Shown: positions 63,948 through 64,000 of the stretch, piece after piece
How the letters are laid out: every line of letters starts with the position of its first letter
Numbering within the stretch: position 1 is the first letter of the stretch
Assembly (NCBI GenBank): GCA_964425755.1
Contig: CAYRNY010000011.1
Location: 116,209 to 180,208 of the forward strand
Length of the DNA stretch: 64,000 nucleotides
Direction of reading: 5' to 3'
Source of the DNA: CAYRNY01 sp964425755
GTDB lineage: Bacteria; Chloroflexota; Anaerolineae; Aggregatilineales; Aggregatilineaceae
Made by a program: the position numbers and the translations under genes
Notes under the pieces: generated by a model
What the model was told of the DNA's origin: nothing
Databases searched by the model: none
What the model saw: only the letters and a program-made list of their open reading frames with translations

Positions 63948-64000
63948 TGTCACTAGCCGGGCGATAATGTACCAGGCAGCGCCGGCCAAAGTGGACCGGG
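63948..64000. mobile_element. Possible end of an insertion sequence (IS21-like?)
   Basis: Sequence changes abruptly to high GC beginning TGTCAC, with GCCGGCCAAAGTGGACCGGG near the window edge. TGT ends and such repeats are seen at IS21-family termini. It interrupts the helicase-like gene. Only 53 bases are visible, so the family is tentative. Confidence 0.4.

Overview
This window looks like part of a draft (scaffolded) chromosome from a high-GC Chloroflexota bacterium, most likely Anaerolineae-like. That placement is inferred from Thr/Pro-rich surface-protein linkers, a fused glycyl-tRNA synthetase, many ABC sugar-uptake operons with LacI/ROK regulators, and the absence of Gram-negative envelope genes. 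No rRNA or tRNA was seen. Three runs of exactly 100 N (26219-26318, 27004-27103, 28406-28505) are assembly gaps inside one repetitive gene.

Layout, left to right. 1-2.8 kb: a sugar-binding protein and its LacI regulator, with two LacI-type operators. 2.9-6.8 kb: sugar-nucleotide epimerase, M20 dipeptidase, GAF-SpoIIE phosphatase. 6.8-11.6 kb: a ROK repressor divergent from a SIS / ASKHA-kinase-like / PIG-L deacetylase operon, probably for amino-sugar breakdown, with a perfect 12-bp inverted-repeat operator between overlapping promoters. 11.6-13.7 kb: a corrinoid-type methyltransferase and a phosphate transporter. 13.8-20.3 kb: a metal block (Fur-family regulator, feoABC, and a Ni/Co-type transporter fused to a TolB propeller). 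20.5-23.4 kb: lipoprotein, rsmA, a G5/DUF348 protein and the SRP RNA. 23.6-28.8 kb: a giant repetitive surface protein. 29.2-33.8 kb: orphan response regulator and a branched-chain-type 2-oxoacid dehydrogenase operon (E1 alpha, E1 beta, E2). 34.0-36.6 kb: cdd, recO and a secreted esterase-like hydrolase. 36.6-44.5 kb: a six-gene sugar operon (GH4, PfkB kinase, DUF3604, binding protein, two permeases). 44.7-53.9 kb: glyQS, GH3 beta-glucosidase, ABC-F ATPase and a CNNM/CorC-like membrane protein. 54.1-58.4 kb: a glycan cluster (GT2, SDR, two GT4). 58.5-61.1 kb: a MocR/PdxR-type regulator followed by pdxS.

Five bases after the pdxS stop, base composition drops sharply. A lower-GC foreign segment follows: a large serine recombinase, a translationally coupled small winged-helix protein, a 92-aa acidic protein and a possible 34-aa basic peptide, the last two behind duplicated leader modules. 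The segment ends in a truncated RecQ/phosphoribosyltransferase-like fragment, cut off by what looks like the end of an insertion sequence at the right edge. The expected pdxT partner is not in the window.

The most interesting items are the recombinase module joined to the 3' end of pdxS, the amino-sugar operon with its divergent operator, the transporter-propeller fusion, and the modular surface protein whose repeats defeated the assembly.
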